Source of the DNA: Mycolicibacterium rufum
Lineage (GTDB): Bacteria > Actinomycetota > Actinomycetes > Mycobacteriales > Mycobacteriaceae
Length of the DNA: 64,000 nt
Reading direction: 5' to 3'
Assembly: GCF_022374875.2 (NCBI RefSeq)
Contig: NZ_CP092427.2
Span: forward strand, 2,666,001-2,730,000
Shown: piece after piece, positions 24,997-34,504 of the stretch
How the letters are laid out: each line of letters starts with the position of its first letter
Numbering within the stretch: the stretch's first letter is position 1
Program-made: the position numbers and the translations under genes
Notes under the pieces: generated by a model
Databases searched by the model: none
What the model was told of the DNA's origin: nothing
The model's input: only the letters and a program-made list of their open reading frames with translations

Positions 24997-26004
24997 GTGT
25001 CCCACGCTAACGCTGCTCTGACCCCGCGCGCTCGATTGAGGCTCGCCCGGCTCGTCGTCGAGTCCAACTGGACCTACGCCGCTGCCGCCAAGATGTTCAT
25101 GGTCGCCCCACGCACGGCCAAGAAGTGGGCCGACCGGTTCCGCGCCGAGGGTGTCGCCGGGATGGACGACCGCAGTTCGCGACCACACCTCACCCCTACC
25201 AAGACCAGCCAGCAGGTCATGCGGCGGATCGTCGACGTGCGGTGGCGCAAGCGGTTGGGGCCGGTGCAGATAGCCGGTCAACTCGGAGTGCCGGCCTCCA
25301 CGGTGCATGCGGTGTTGACCCGGTGTCGGATCAACCGCTTGTCCTATATCGACCGCGTCACCGGTGAACCCATTCGACGCTATGAGCATGGCCATCCGGG
25401 CTCGTTGATCCACGTCGACGTCACCAAGTTCGCCAACATCCCCGACGGCGGCGGCCATAAGTTCCTGACTCATCAACAGAGCAAGCGCAACGCGCGCCAA
25501 ACGGCCCGACGCACTGGCGACCGCGGTGATCGCGCCCACCAATACCGGCCGAGAATAGGAATTGCGTTCCTGCACACCGTGATCGATGATCACTCCCGCG
25601 TGGCCTATGCCGAAATCTGTACCGACGAAACAGCGGTCACGGCGATCGGTGTGCTGCGGCGGGCCGTGACCTGGTTCGCCGAGCGGGGCGTCATCGTCGA
25701 ACGCGTCCTGTCCGACAACGGATCGGCCTACCGGTCCTACGCCTGGCGCGACGCCTGCGCCGAACTGGACATAATCCCGAAGCGGACCCGTCCGTATCGG
25801 CCCCAGACCAACGGCAAGATCGAGCGATTCCACCGCACCCTGGGCGACGGTTGGGCCTACGCCCGGCTCTACCAATCGACCGAAGAACGCAACACCGCCC
25901 TACCGGGTTGGCTGCACTTCTACAATCACCACCGAGCCCACTCCGCCATCGGAGGACAGCCACCGGTCACCCGACTGACCAACCTCCCTGGACATCACAG
26001 TTAA
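24997..26004 (+). CDS. IS481-family transposase (DDE)
   Basis: A 335-residue transposase. The N-terminal helix-turn-helix (YAAAAKMFMVAPRTAKKWADRF, about residues 27-48) is followed by a second one (VQIAGQLGVPASTVHAVL) and an RNase-H-like domain with Asp141 in LIHVDVTKF, the second Asp in LSDNGSAY and the Glu in GKIERFHR; the last two are exactly 35 residues apart. I start at GTG 24997, six bases after AGGAGG; the frame itself is open to 24928. The last serine codon spans the element's right border and the TAA stop is provided by the duplicated target, so the gene ends outside the element. Confidence 0.92.
   Translation: MSHANAALTPRARLRLARLVVESNWTYAAAAKMFMVAPRTAKKWADRFRAEGVAGMDDRSSRPHLTPTKTSQQVMRRIVDVRWRKRLGPVQIAGQLGVPASTVHAVLTRCRINRLSYIDRVTGEPIRRYEHGHPGSLIHVDVTKFANIPDGGGHKFLTHQQSKRNARQTARRTGDRGDRAHQYRPRIGIAFLHTVIDDHSRVAYAEICTDETAVTAIGVLRRAVTWFAERGVIVERVLSDNGSAYRSYAWRDACAELDIIPKRTRPYRPQTNGKIERFHRTLGDGWAYARLYQSTEERNTALPGWLHFYNHHRAHSAIGGQPPVTRLTNLPGHHS
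25980..25999 (-). repeat. IS right inverted repeat
   Basis: A perfect 20-base inverted copy of the left end; the transposase reading frame runs through it. Confidence 0.95.
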
Positions 26005-26005
26005 C
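26000..26005. repeat. Target-site duplication, right copy
   Basis: GTTAAC. It holds the stop of the transposase (TAA 26002-26004, plus strand) and the stop of the EamA gene (26001-26003, minus strand) at the same time. Confidence 0.85.
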
Positions 26006-26867
26006 CGACCTCGATGTGCATGTCGGCCTGCCTGCCCCCGCTGCGGGCCGCCCCGACGCCGGCGATCACCACGACGACGATCCCCGCGACGGCCCATCCG
26101 TCCAGGCTCTGGTGCAGCAACGTGAAACCGACCACGAAGGCCAACGCCGGCTCGAGGCACATCAGCGTGCCGAACGCCGCGGTGGTCAGCCGGCGCAGGG
26201 CGAGCAACTCCAGCACGAACGGCACCACCGGAAGCAGAATCGCCATGCCGAGCCCGACGAGGAGCACGTGCAGCGTCATCCGCTCGAACACCGCCGGGCT
26301 GACCGTGAACGTGGCGACCACGCCGGCCACCGGCATCGACACCGCCAGCCCGGTCACCCCGGCCACCTGATCGCCGACGTTCTGGGTCAGCAGGATGTAC
26401 ACCGCCCACGCCGCTCCGGCCGCCAGCGCCAGCAGCACCCCCTTCAGGTCGACGCCGCCGCCGAACGGCTGACTCAACAGCACCACCCCGATTGCCGCCA
26501 GCCCCGGCCACAGCACGCGCGCGCGGCCCGTGCCGTGCGCCGCGGCCACCGCCAGCGGACCGAGGAACTCGAGCGCGGTGGCGGTGCCCAGCGGCAGACG
26601 ATCCAGCGACGCCATGAAGAACAACGACACCGCGGCGCTCACGACGCCCAGGACGACGCACATGCCGAACGTCTTGCGAGTGAACGACGACGGGCGCGGC
26701 CGCACCACCACGAGCAGCAGCAGACCGGCCCACGCCAGCCGCAGCCACGCCGTGCCGTCGGAACCGATGTCCTCGATCAGATTGACCGCCACCGCCATGC
26801 CGAGCTGAACCGACACCATCGCCGACACCGCCATCACCGCACCGGCGCGCGCCGGCCCCCCACCCAT
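26001..26867 (-). CDS. EamA/RhtA-family exporter
   Basis: A 288-residue membrane protein with ten predicted helices in two repeated halves, the EamA (drug/metabolite transporter) architecture. RhtA-like marks are SVQLGMAVAVNLIEDIGSDGTAWLRL and the paired ALEFLGPLAV and LCLEPALAFVVGF segments, one per half. RhtA exports threonine and homoserine in E. coli; the substrate here is open. I chose ATG 26867. Its stop codon overlaps the IS target duplication and was preserved by it. Before insertion its last bases would have overlapped the yhhQ stop. Confidence 0.85.
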   Translation of the reverse strand: MGGGPARAGAVMAVSAMVSVQLGMAVAVNLIEDIGSDGTAWLRLAWAGLLLLVVVRPRPSSFTRKTFGMCVVLGVVSAAVSLFFMASLDRLPLGTATALEFLGPLAVAAAHGTGRARVLWPGLAAIGVVLLSQPFGGGVDLKGVLLALAAGAAWAVYILLTQNVGDQVAGVTGLAVSMPVAGVVATFTVSPAVFERMTLHVLLVGLGMAILLPVVPFVLELLALRRLTTAAFGTLMCLEPALAFVVGFTLLHQSLDGWAVAGIVVVVIAGVGAARSGGRQADMHIEVG

Positions 26868-26996
26868 CCGTGCATTGAACCCCGGTGAGCCGCGGGGCCG
26901 GCCGCGACAGGCCGCTCCTCTGAGCAGTTGATAAGGCAGCTCTGGCAAGACTCGCAGAGCTTGCGGCGAGCAGCGGACGACGAAGCTACCCGCCGG

Positions 26997-27002
26997 TAGC
27001 GT
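26997..27002 (+). promoter_or_regulatory. Candidate -10 box for pxpB
   Basis: TAGCGT, six bases before ATG 27009. No Shine-Dalgarno sequence precedes the start, which supports a leaderless pxpB-pxpC transcript. Confidence 0.42.
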
Positions 27003-27008
27003 TGTTCC

Positions 27009-27685
27009 ATGAGCGTGACGGCAGATGCGATGCAGGCAATGCGGACCGGGGGCGCACGCACGATCCACGACTACGGCGATCGGGCGCTCCTCCTCGAATT
27101 CGGCAGTACCGCCGAAGTGTTGGCGTGGACCGATGCACTGCGGGCGGCCGAGCTGCCCGGTGTGGTGGATCTGGTGCCCGCCGCCCAGACCGTGCTGGTC
27201 AAACTGGCCGGTGTCGAATACCAGGCCCCGACGCGACAGCGCCTCGGACGGGTGCAGCCGAGCGCGGAGGCGATCGCCGAATCCGCCGCCCCACCCGACG
27301 GGCACGCCGACGTCGTCCTCGACGTCGTCTACGACGGAGCGGATCTCGACGAGGTGGCGCGGCTGACCGAACTGAGTGTCGACGACGTCGTCGCCGCGCA
27401 CACCGCGCGGCCGTGGCGGGTCGGATTCAGCGGCTTCGCCCCGGGATTCGCGTACCTGGTGGGCGGCGACGAGCGGCTCGCAGTGCCGCGGCGCGCCGAG
27501 CCGCGCACCAAGGTGCCCGTCGGATCCGTCGGGCTGGCCGGCGCGTTCAGCGGCGTCTACCCGCGGGAGTCGCCCGGTGGATGGCAGCTGATCGGGCGCA
27601 CCGAGGCCGTGCTGTGGGACGTCGACCGGGAGAACCCCGCGCTGCTGACCCCCGGCCAGTGGGTGCAGTTCCGGGCGGTGTCCCG

Positions 27686-27689
<4 letters not shown>
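27009..27689 (+). CDS. pxpB: 5-oxoprolinase subunit PxpB (KipI-like)
   Basis: A 226-residue carboxyltransferase domain, subdomain C/D type. PxpB with PxpC and PxpA forms ATP-dependent 5-oxoprolinase, which opens 5-oxoproline to glutamate. Visible are [14 protein letters not shown] at the N-terminus, [22 protein letters not shown] (the key FxPGFxYL motif) and [20 protein letters not shown]. It matches Rv0263c. The stop overlaps the pxpC start (ATGA). No pxpA (LamB/YcsF) gene is in the window. Confidence 0.9.
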
Positions 27690-29135
<1,446 letters not shown>

Positions 29136-29251
29136 GCCTCACAGCGCTGCGGTGGCGGTGGTGAGCGGAATTTCACGCCCTGTCCGGCGGCGACACCACC
29201 CGGCAACGGCTGGGTAACCGGCCCGAAACACGGCCTGCATAGACAGTGGGC

Positions 29252-30394
29252 ATGAGTGAGCCGGACTTCTCGCCGCTCACCGGCTTCCGGGTGGCGGTGA
29301 CCTCGGCGCGGCGCGCCGACGAGCTCGCCGCGCTGCTCGCCCGCCGCGGCGCGACGGTCACCAGCGCGGCCGCCATCGAGATGGTCCCGCTGCCCGACGA
29401 CGACGAACTGCGTCAGCGCACCCGCGCCCTGATCGACCACCCGCCCGACATCGTCATCGCCACCACCGGCATCGGCTTGCGCGGCTGGATCGCCGCAGCC
29501 GACGGATGGGGCCTGGCCACCGAGCTCACCGCGGCGCTGGGCACGGCGCGCGTCGTGTCCCGCGGCCCGAAGGCCACCGGCGCCCTGCGCGCGGCCGGCC
29601 TGCCTGAGGAGTGGTCGCCGGAGTCGGAGTCCTCCCGAGAGGTGCTGCACTACCTCCTCGAAGGCGGCATCGCCGGCACCCGGATCGCGGTGCAGCTGCA
29701 CGGCGCCACCGCCGACTGGGACCCGTTCCCCGAGTTCCTGGACGAATTGCGTTCCGCCGGAGCCGATGTGGTGCCGATCCGGGTGTACCGCTGGCATCCG
29801 GCGCCCCGCAACGGCGATTTCGACGCGTTGGTCGCCGGTATCGCCGAGGAGCGGTTCGATGCGGTCAGCTTCACCTCGGCCCCCGCGGTCGCGTCGGTGC
29901 TGATGCGTGCGCGGGAGATGGGCCTGGAAGCCGAGGTGCTCGCGGCGCTGCGGGGCGGGGTGCACGCGATGTGCGTCGGCCCCGTCACGGCGCGCCCGCT
30001 GGTCCGGCTCGGGGTGCCGACCTCGGCGCCGGAGCGGATGCGGTTGGGCGCACTGGCCCGGCACATCACCGACGAACTGCCGCTGCTGCAGGCGCGCACC
30101 GTCCGGGTGGCCGGGCACCTGCTCGAGATCCGCGGGAACTGCGTGCTGGTCGACGGCGCGGTCAGGGCGATGTCCCCGGCGGCGATGGCCACGATGCGGG
30201 CGCTGGCGCAGCACCCTGGGGCGGTGGTGTCGCGCGCCGACCTGCTGCGCGCGCTCCCCGGCAGCGGCACCGACACCCACGCCGTCGAGACCGCGGTGCT
30301 GCGACTGCGGACCGCGCTGGGCGACAAGAAGATGGTGGCCACCGTGGTCAAACGCGGCTACCGGCTGCCCGTCGACGAGGCCTACGCGTCATGA
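29252..30394 (+). CDS. nnaR: NnaR: uroporphyrinogen-III synthase-like domain fused to a DNA-binding domain
   Basis: A 380-residue two-domain regulator. Residues about 1-265 form a HemD fold (FRVAVTSARRADELAALLARRGATV, TTGIGLRGWI, FTSAPAVASVLMRA); residues about 275-380 form an OmpR-type winged helix (LSPAAMATMRALAQHPGAVVSRADLLRAL, HAVETAVLRLRTALGDKKMVATVVKRGYRL). This is the architecture of Rv0260c and M. smegmatis NnaR, which acts with GlnR on nitrate/nitrite assimilation genes. GTG 29246 is an alternative start. It is coupled to the sirohaem chelatase by ATGA. Whether the HemD part still has enzyme activity is unknown. Confidence 0.88.
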   Translation: MSEPDFSPLTGFRVAVTSARRADELAALLARRGATVTSAAAIEMVPLPDDDELRQRTRALIDHPPDIVIATTGIGLRGWIAAADGWGLATELTAALGTARVVSRGPKATGALRAAGLPEEWSPESESSREVLHYLLEGGIAGTRIAVQLHGATADWDPFPEFLDELRSAGADVVPIRVYRWHPAPRNGDFDALVAGIAEERFDAVSFTSAPAVASVLMRAREMGLEAEVLAALRGGVHAMCVGPVTARPLVRLGVPTSAPERMRLGALARHITDELPLLQARTVRVAGHLLEIRGNCVLVDGAVRAMSPAAMATMRALAQHPGAVVSRADLLRALPGSGTDTHAVETAVLRLRTALGDKKMVATVVKRGYRLPVDEAYAS

Positions 30395-31080
30395 GTTACG
30401 TGCTGGTGGCGCACGGCACCCGCAAGCGCCGGGGGGTGTCGCTGATCGGCGACCTCGCGTCACGGGTGGCGGCGACGCTGGACCGGCCGGTGCACGTCGC
30501 GTTCGTCGACGTCCTCGGGCCCACCCCCGCCGAGGTGCTCGGCGCTCGCACCGGCGAGCCCGCGGTGCTGGTGCCGGCGTTCCTGGCCCGCGGCTACCAC
30601 GTCGGCAGCGACATCCCGGCGCACGTGCGCGACAGCGGCCACGACGACGTCACCGTCACCCCTGCGCTCGGGCCCGATCCGCAACTGGTGCGGGTGCTCG
30701 TCGACCGACTCGTCGAAACCGGTTTGCGGCCCGATGATTCGGTGATCCTGGCCGCCGCGGGGACGTCGGATCCGGCGGCGCTGCGCGATCTGCACACCAC
30801 CGCGGCGTGGCTGTCGGCGACGCTGGGCGCACGGGTGGAATTGGCGTTCGCAGCGACCGGTGAGCCACGGGTGGCCGACGCGGTCGCCACCGTGCGGGCT
30901 CCGGGTCGGCGCGTTGTCGTCGCGTCGTACCTGCTCTCCGAGGGCCTGTTCCAGGATCGGTTGCGCGCCAGCGGCGCCGACCTGGTGACCGACCCACTCG
31001 GCACCCACCCCGGCGTGACCCGGCTGGTCGTCAGCCGGTTCCGGCGGGCCCGGGCGTTGTCAGGGGTGCGGGGTCGTTGA
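30391..31080 (+). CDS. Sirohydrochlorin chelatase (CbiX/SirB type)
   Basis: A 229-residue class II chelatase. The N-terminal half begins YVLVAHGTRKRRGVSLIGDLA with the catalytic His, has VLVPAFLARGYHVGSDIP, and the second half repeats the fold (VILAAAGTSDPAALRDL, VVVASYLLSEGLFQDRL). It inserts iron into sirohydrochlorin to make sirohaem, the cofactor of NirB encoded 0.8 kb downstream, and matches Rv0259c. It starts inside the nnaR stop (ATGA) and overlaps the convergent fdxA by 21 bases. Confidence 0.87.
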   Translation: MSYVLVAHGTRKRRGVSLIGDLASRVAATLDRPVHVAFVDVLGPTPAEVLGARTGEPAVLVPAFLARGYHVGSDIPAHVRDSGHDDVTVTPALGPDPQLVRVLVDRLVETGLRPDDSVILAAAGTSDPAALRDLHTTAAWLSATLGARVELAFAATGEPRVADAVATVRAPGRRVVVASYLLSEGLFQDRLRASGADLVTDPLGTHPGVTRLVVSRFRRARALSGVRGR

Positions 31081-31413
31081 CGGCGGCTGCGCGGCCACCA
31101 GCGGGGTGTCCACGCCGACACGGCCCATCCTGGCCGCGCCGCCGGGATCTCCGAGCGGGGCGTCGCGGCCAGGAAGGACCATGCTGAAGAAGGCCGCGTT
31201 GTCCTCGAGCGAGGCGGCTTCTTCGTCGGGCAGGTCGGTCTCGTAGTAGATGGCGTCCACCCGGCACGCGATGCGGCACGCGCCGCAGTCCACGCACTCG
31301 TTGGGGTTGATGTACATCGCGCGGGCGCCCTCGTAGATGCAGTCGGCAGGGCACTCCTGCACACAGGACTTGTCGACGATGTCCACACACGCGCTACCGA
31401 TAACGTACGTCAT
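31060..31413 (-). CDS. fdxA: 7Fe ferredoxin FdxA
   Basis: A 117-residue ferredoxin. Cys9, Cys17 and Cys50 fit the [3Fe-4S] cluster and Cys21, Cys40, Cys43 and Cys46 the [4Fe-4S] cluster, with the extra Cys25 usual in this class. The C-terminal segment DNAAFFSMVLPGRDAPLGDPGG and the ending GVDTPLVAA match FdxA (Rv2007c) and not FdxC. FdxA is a hypoxia-regulated gene in M. tuberculosis. A DosR-like box and a leaderless-type -10 (31421-31426) precede the ATG. Confidence 0.92.
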   Translation of the reverse strand: MTYVIGSACVDIVDKSCVQECPADCIYEGARAMYINPNECVDCGACRIACRVDAIYYETDLPDEEAASLEDNAAFFSMVLPGRDAPLGDPGGAARMGRVGVDTPLVAAQPPSTTPHP

Positions 31414-31420
31414 GGCTACG

Positions 31421-31426
31421 ACGGTA
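31421..31426 (-). promoter_or_regulatory. Candidate -10 box for fdxA
   Basis: Reading on the minus strand the hexamer is TACCGT, seven bases before the ATG. It lies about 20 bases downstream of the DosR-like box, which would therefore cover the -35 region. Confidence 0.4.
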
Positions 31427-31446
31427 GGTAGTTCTCGCGCCGCCGT

Positions 31447-31466
31447 CGCGGGCCGAAAGTCCCTAG
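31447..31466 (-). promoter_or_regulatory. DosR-like binding box upstream of fdxA
   Basis: The minus-strand sequence contains GGGACTTTCGGCCC, matching 14 of 20 positions of the DosR consensus TTSGGGACTWWAGTCCCSAA, including both GGGAC/GNCCC cores. It ends 33 bases before the fdxA start. fdxA is a known member of the DosR dormancy regulon in M. tuberculosis, so box and gene fit. I found no second box in this gap. Confidence 0.62.
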
Positions 31467-31526
31467 TTCGGTCACAACGGAATATCGTTCCTGGCTACTC
31501 ACAGGCGCTCACAGCGACCAGGAACG

Positions 31527-31883
31527 CTATTCCGCGGGGTAGGAGCCGACCTCGACGTCGCCGGCGGGGGTGACGCGCGTGGCGTAGACCGGCAGCGCGA
31601 CGGCGGGGTCGTCGAGGCACACGCCGTCCTCGAGCGCGAACGCCTGCTTCTTGAGCGGGGACGCCACGATGGCCCGCCCGCCGCGGTCGCCGACGATGCC
31701 GCGCGAGATCACCGCGGCCCCGGTGAACGGGTCGATGTTGCCCACCGCGTGCAGGGTGCCGTCGTCGAGGCGGAACAGAGCGGCCTGCGCCCCGTCGGGC
31801 AGCAGCACCCCGACCCCGCGGTTGGGCAGCAGGAAGTCCAGCCGGCAGGCCGTGCACCACGTGACATCGCTCAGGACGGTCAT
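31527..31883 (-). CDS. nirD: Nitrite reductase (NADH) small subunit NirD
   Basis: A 118-residue Rieske-fold protein. It has the NirD order of strands (GVGVLLPDGAQAALFRLDDGTLHAVGNIDPFTGAAVISRGIVGDRGG, then ASPLKKQAFALEDGVCLDD) but lacks the Cys-His cluster ligands of true Rieske proteins, as is normal for NirD. It starts at ATG 31883, overlapping the NirB stop by four bases. A short 113-bp gap separates it from fdxA. Confidence 0.9.
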   Translation of the reverse strand: MTVLSDVTWCTACRLDFLLPNRGVGVLLPDGAQAALFRLDDGTLHAVGNIDPFTGAAVISRGIVGDRGGRAIVASPLKKQAFALEDGVCLDDPAVALPVYATRVTPAGDVEVGSYPAE

Positions 31884-34402
31884 CGCTGCACCACCGTCGG
31901 CATTCCCAGCGGCGTCGGCACCAGGCGCCCGGCACTGCGGGTGAAGGTCACCGTGGGATCCTCCTCGTCGGGCGCGTTGACGAACGACACGAACCGCGCC
32001 AGCTTGTCCGGATCCTCGAGCACGCCTTTCCATTCGCATGCGTAGCCCTCGACGTGCCGGGCGACCGCGGCCTCGAATTCAGCTGCCAGACCGAGGGAAT
32101 CGTCACACACCACCTCGCGCACATGGTCGAGACCCTTCTCCTGCACCCACGGCGCGGTGCGCTGCAGCCGGTCCGCGGTGCGGATGTAGAACATCAGGAA
32201 CCGGTCGATGTAGCGCACCAGCGTGTCGTCATCCAGGTCGCTCGCCAACAGATCGGCATGCCGCGGCGTCATGCCGCCGTTGCCGCCGACGTAGAGGTTC
32301 CAGCCGGTCTCGGTGGCGATCACCCCGACGTCCTTACCCCGGGCCTCCGCGCACTCCCGCGCGCACCCGGACACGCCCATCTTGATCTTGTGCGGGGCGC
32401 GCAGCCCGCGATAGCGCAGCTCGAGGTTCACCGCCATCTGCACCGAATCCTGTTGGCCGTAGCGGCACCAGTCGCTGCCCACACAGCTCTTCACCGTGCG
32501 CAGCGCCTTCCCGTAGGCGTGCCCCGACTCCATCCCGCCGTCGACGAGGCGACGCCAGATCTCGGGCAACTGGTCGACCGTGGCGCCGAACATGTCGATG
32601 CGCTGGCCGCCGGTGATCTTGGTGTACAGGCCGAAATCCCGGGCGATCTCCCCGATCAGGATGAGGTGCTCGGGCGTGATGTCCCCGCCCGGCACCCGCG
32701 GCACCACCGAGTAGCTCCCGTTGCGCTGAATGTTGGCCAGGAAATGGTCGTTGGAGTCCTGCAGCGAGGCCTGCTCGCCGTCGAGGATGTGTCCCGTGCT
32801 GGTCGAGGCCAGGATCGACGCCACCACGGGTTTGCAGATGTCGCAACCCCTTCCGGAACCGAACCGCTCGATCAGCCCGGAGAAGGTGCGGATCTCGGTG
32901 GCGCTGACGATCTCGAACAGCTCGGCGCGCGACTGGCCGAAGTGCTCGCACAACGCCGTGGACTGTTCGACCCCCTGCGCGTCGAGCAGCTGTTTGAGCA
33001 GCGGTACGCACGAGCCGCACGACGTGCCGGCCCTGGTGCACGCCTTGAGTGCCGGCACGTCGCAGCAGCCCGCGGCGATGGCGTCGGTGACATCGCCTTT
33101 CGACACCGCGTTGCACGAGCAGATCTGGGCGTTCGCGGGCAGCGCCCCGACCCCGACGGCAGCGGCGCCGCCGTCGGATCCGGCGGGGGCCAGGAACGCC
33201 AGCGGATCGCCGGGCAGCTGCTCACCGACCATCGGGCGCAGCACCCCGTAGGCCGACGCGTCGCCGACCAGGATGCCACCCAGCAGAGTCGACGCGTCAT
33301 CGGAGAGCACCAGCTTCGCGTAGGTCTGCCGGACCGCGTCGTTGACGGCGACCTCCAGACAGTCCGGGGTGGCGCCCATCGCGTCGCCGAAACTCGCGAC
33401 GTCGACACCGAGGAGTTTGAGCTTGGTCGACATGTCGGCGGTGCCGAATTCGGCTGCGCCGCCCAGCAATCGGTCGGCAACCACCTCGGCGCTGGTGTAC
33501 CCGGGCCCGACCAGGCCGTAGCAGCGGCCGTCGATGGCCGCCACCTCACCGATCGCATAGATCCGCGGATCCCTGGTGGCGCAGGACGAGTCGGTGAGCA
33601 CACCGCCGCGCTCGGCGACCGCGAGCCCCGCGGCGCGGGCCAACTCGTCACGCGGCCGCACACCCGCTGCGAACACCACCACGCCCGCGTCCACCGCTTG
33701 ACCGTCGCCCAGGGTGACCCGCACCCCCGCACCGACGGGCTCGACGCGTTCGGTGCCGACTCCGACGTGCACGTCGATGCCCAGCGCGCCGACCATCCTG
33801 CCGAGCAATGCGCCGCCGGCCTCGTCGAGTTGCTGCGCCATCAGGCGCGGCGCCCTCTCCACGACGTGCGGCCGCAGCCCGAAACTGCGCAGCGCGTTGG
33901 CCGCCTCGAGGCCGAGCAGCCCGCCTCCGATGACGACACCGGCGGCGTCACCGGAGGCGGCGGCCACGGCGCAGGCGGCGTCGGCCCGGATCGCGTCGAG
34001 GTCGTCGAGCGTGCGGTAGACGTGACACTGCGGCAGGTCATGGCCCGGTACCGGCGGCACGAACGCCGACGAGCCGGTGGCCAGTACCAACGCGTCGTAA
34101 CCGAATTCGGCACCGTCGGCGGTGGTCACCGTGGTCGCGGCCGGGTCCAGCGCGACGACGCGCCGACCCAGCAGCACCTCGACCAGGTCGTCACCGCGAT
34201 ACCGGTTGCCCGGGAGCGCGAGCCGCGCCCGTTCCCAGTGCTCGGTGTAGCCGGTCAGCCCCACCCGGTCGTAGGCAGCGTCGCGTTCCTCGGCGAGCAC
34301 CGTCACCTGCCAGCGGCCGTCGGAGTCGCGGGACCGCAGTGCCTCGATGAAGCGGTGCGCGACCATGCCGTGGCCGACCACCACGACGCGTGAAGTGGGC
34401 AT
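31880..34402 (-). CDS. nirB: Nitrite reductase (NADH) large subunit NirB
   Basis: An 840-residue cytoplasmic enzyme reducing nitrite to ammonium. Domain order: FAD/NAD oxidoreductase (VVVVGHGMVAHRFIEAL; VVIGGGLLGLEAANALRSFG), a BFD-like [2Fe-2S] domain (ICSCNAVSKGDV, CTRAGTSCGSC), and the nitrite/sulfite reductase half with sirohaem-[4Fe-4S] ligands in KSCVGSDWCRYGQQDS and VSGCARECAEARGKD. All expected cysteines are present. Gene order nirB-nirD with the sirohaem chelatase and NnaR nearby forms a complete nitrite assimilation unit; the narK-type transporter found here in M. tuberculosis is missing. Confidence 0.95.
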   Translation of the reverse strand: MPTSRVVVVGHGMVAHRFIEALRSRDSDGRWQVTVLAEERDAAYDRVGLTGYTEHWERARLALPGNRYRGDDLVEVLLGRRVVALDPAATTVTTADGAEFGYDALVLATGSSAFVPPVPGHDLPQCHVYRTLDDLDAIRADAACAVAAASGDAAGVVIGGGLLGLEAANALRSFGLRPHVVERAPRLMAQQLDEAGGALLGRMVGALGIDVHVGVGTERVEPVGAGVRVTLGDGQAVDAGVVVFAAGVRPRDELARAAGLAVAERGGVLTDSSCATRDPRIYAIGEVAAIDGRCYGLVGPGYTSAEVVADRLLGGAAEFGTADMSTKLKLLGVDVASFGDAMGATPDCLEVAVNDAVRQTYAKLVLSDDASTLLGGILVGDASAYGVLRPMVGEQLPGDPLAFLAPAGSDGGAAAVGVGALPANAQICSCNAVSKGDVTDAIAAGCCDVPALKACTRAGTSCGSCVPLLKQLLDAQGVEQSTALCEHFGQSRAELFEIVSATEIRTFSGLIERFGSGRGCDICKPVVASILASTSTGHILDGEQASLQDSNDHFLANIQRNGSYSVVPRVPGGDITPEHLILIGEIARDFGLYTKITGGQRIDMFGATVDQLPEIWRRLVDGGMESGHAYGKALRTVKSCVGSDWCRYGQQDSVQMAVNLELRYRGLRAPHKIKMGVSGCARECAEARGKDVGVIATETGWNLYVGGNGGMTPRHADLLASDLDDDTLVRYIDRFLMFYIRTADRLQRTAPWVQEKGLDHVREVVCDDSLGLAAEFEAAVARHVEGYACEWKGVLEDPDKLARFVSFVNAPDEEDPTVTFTRSAGRLVPTPLGMPTVVQR

Positions 34403-34504
34403 GGCGTCAGGTTAGGAACCCGATATTGCCGCTGTGTCGCGCCGTGTGAAGCGCCCATCACGGTGTGCTCACCGCGTCACCGATCCCGCTGTGAGCCTCG
34501 ATGC

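Larger units (their letters stand above)
24883..25999 (+). mobile_element. IS481-family insertion sequence, 1117 bp, intact
   Basis: The element is bounded by perfect 20-bp inverted repeats and a 6-bp direct repeat GTTAAC, and carries one transposase gene with a complete catalytic triad. It interrupts nothing: it lies between the convergent genes yhhQ and the EamA exporter, exactly in the middle of the 16-bp palindrome GGTCGGTTAACCGACC, which is restored when the element and one hexamer are removed. Perfect ends and an open transposase frame point to recent insertion. Nothing else is carried. Confidence 0.95.

Noticed and set aside
32054..34393. Plus-strand open frame of 779 codons opposite nirB
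   Set aside because: NirB has all cofactor motifs; the opposite frame has none.
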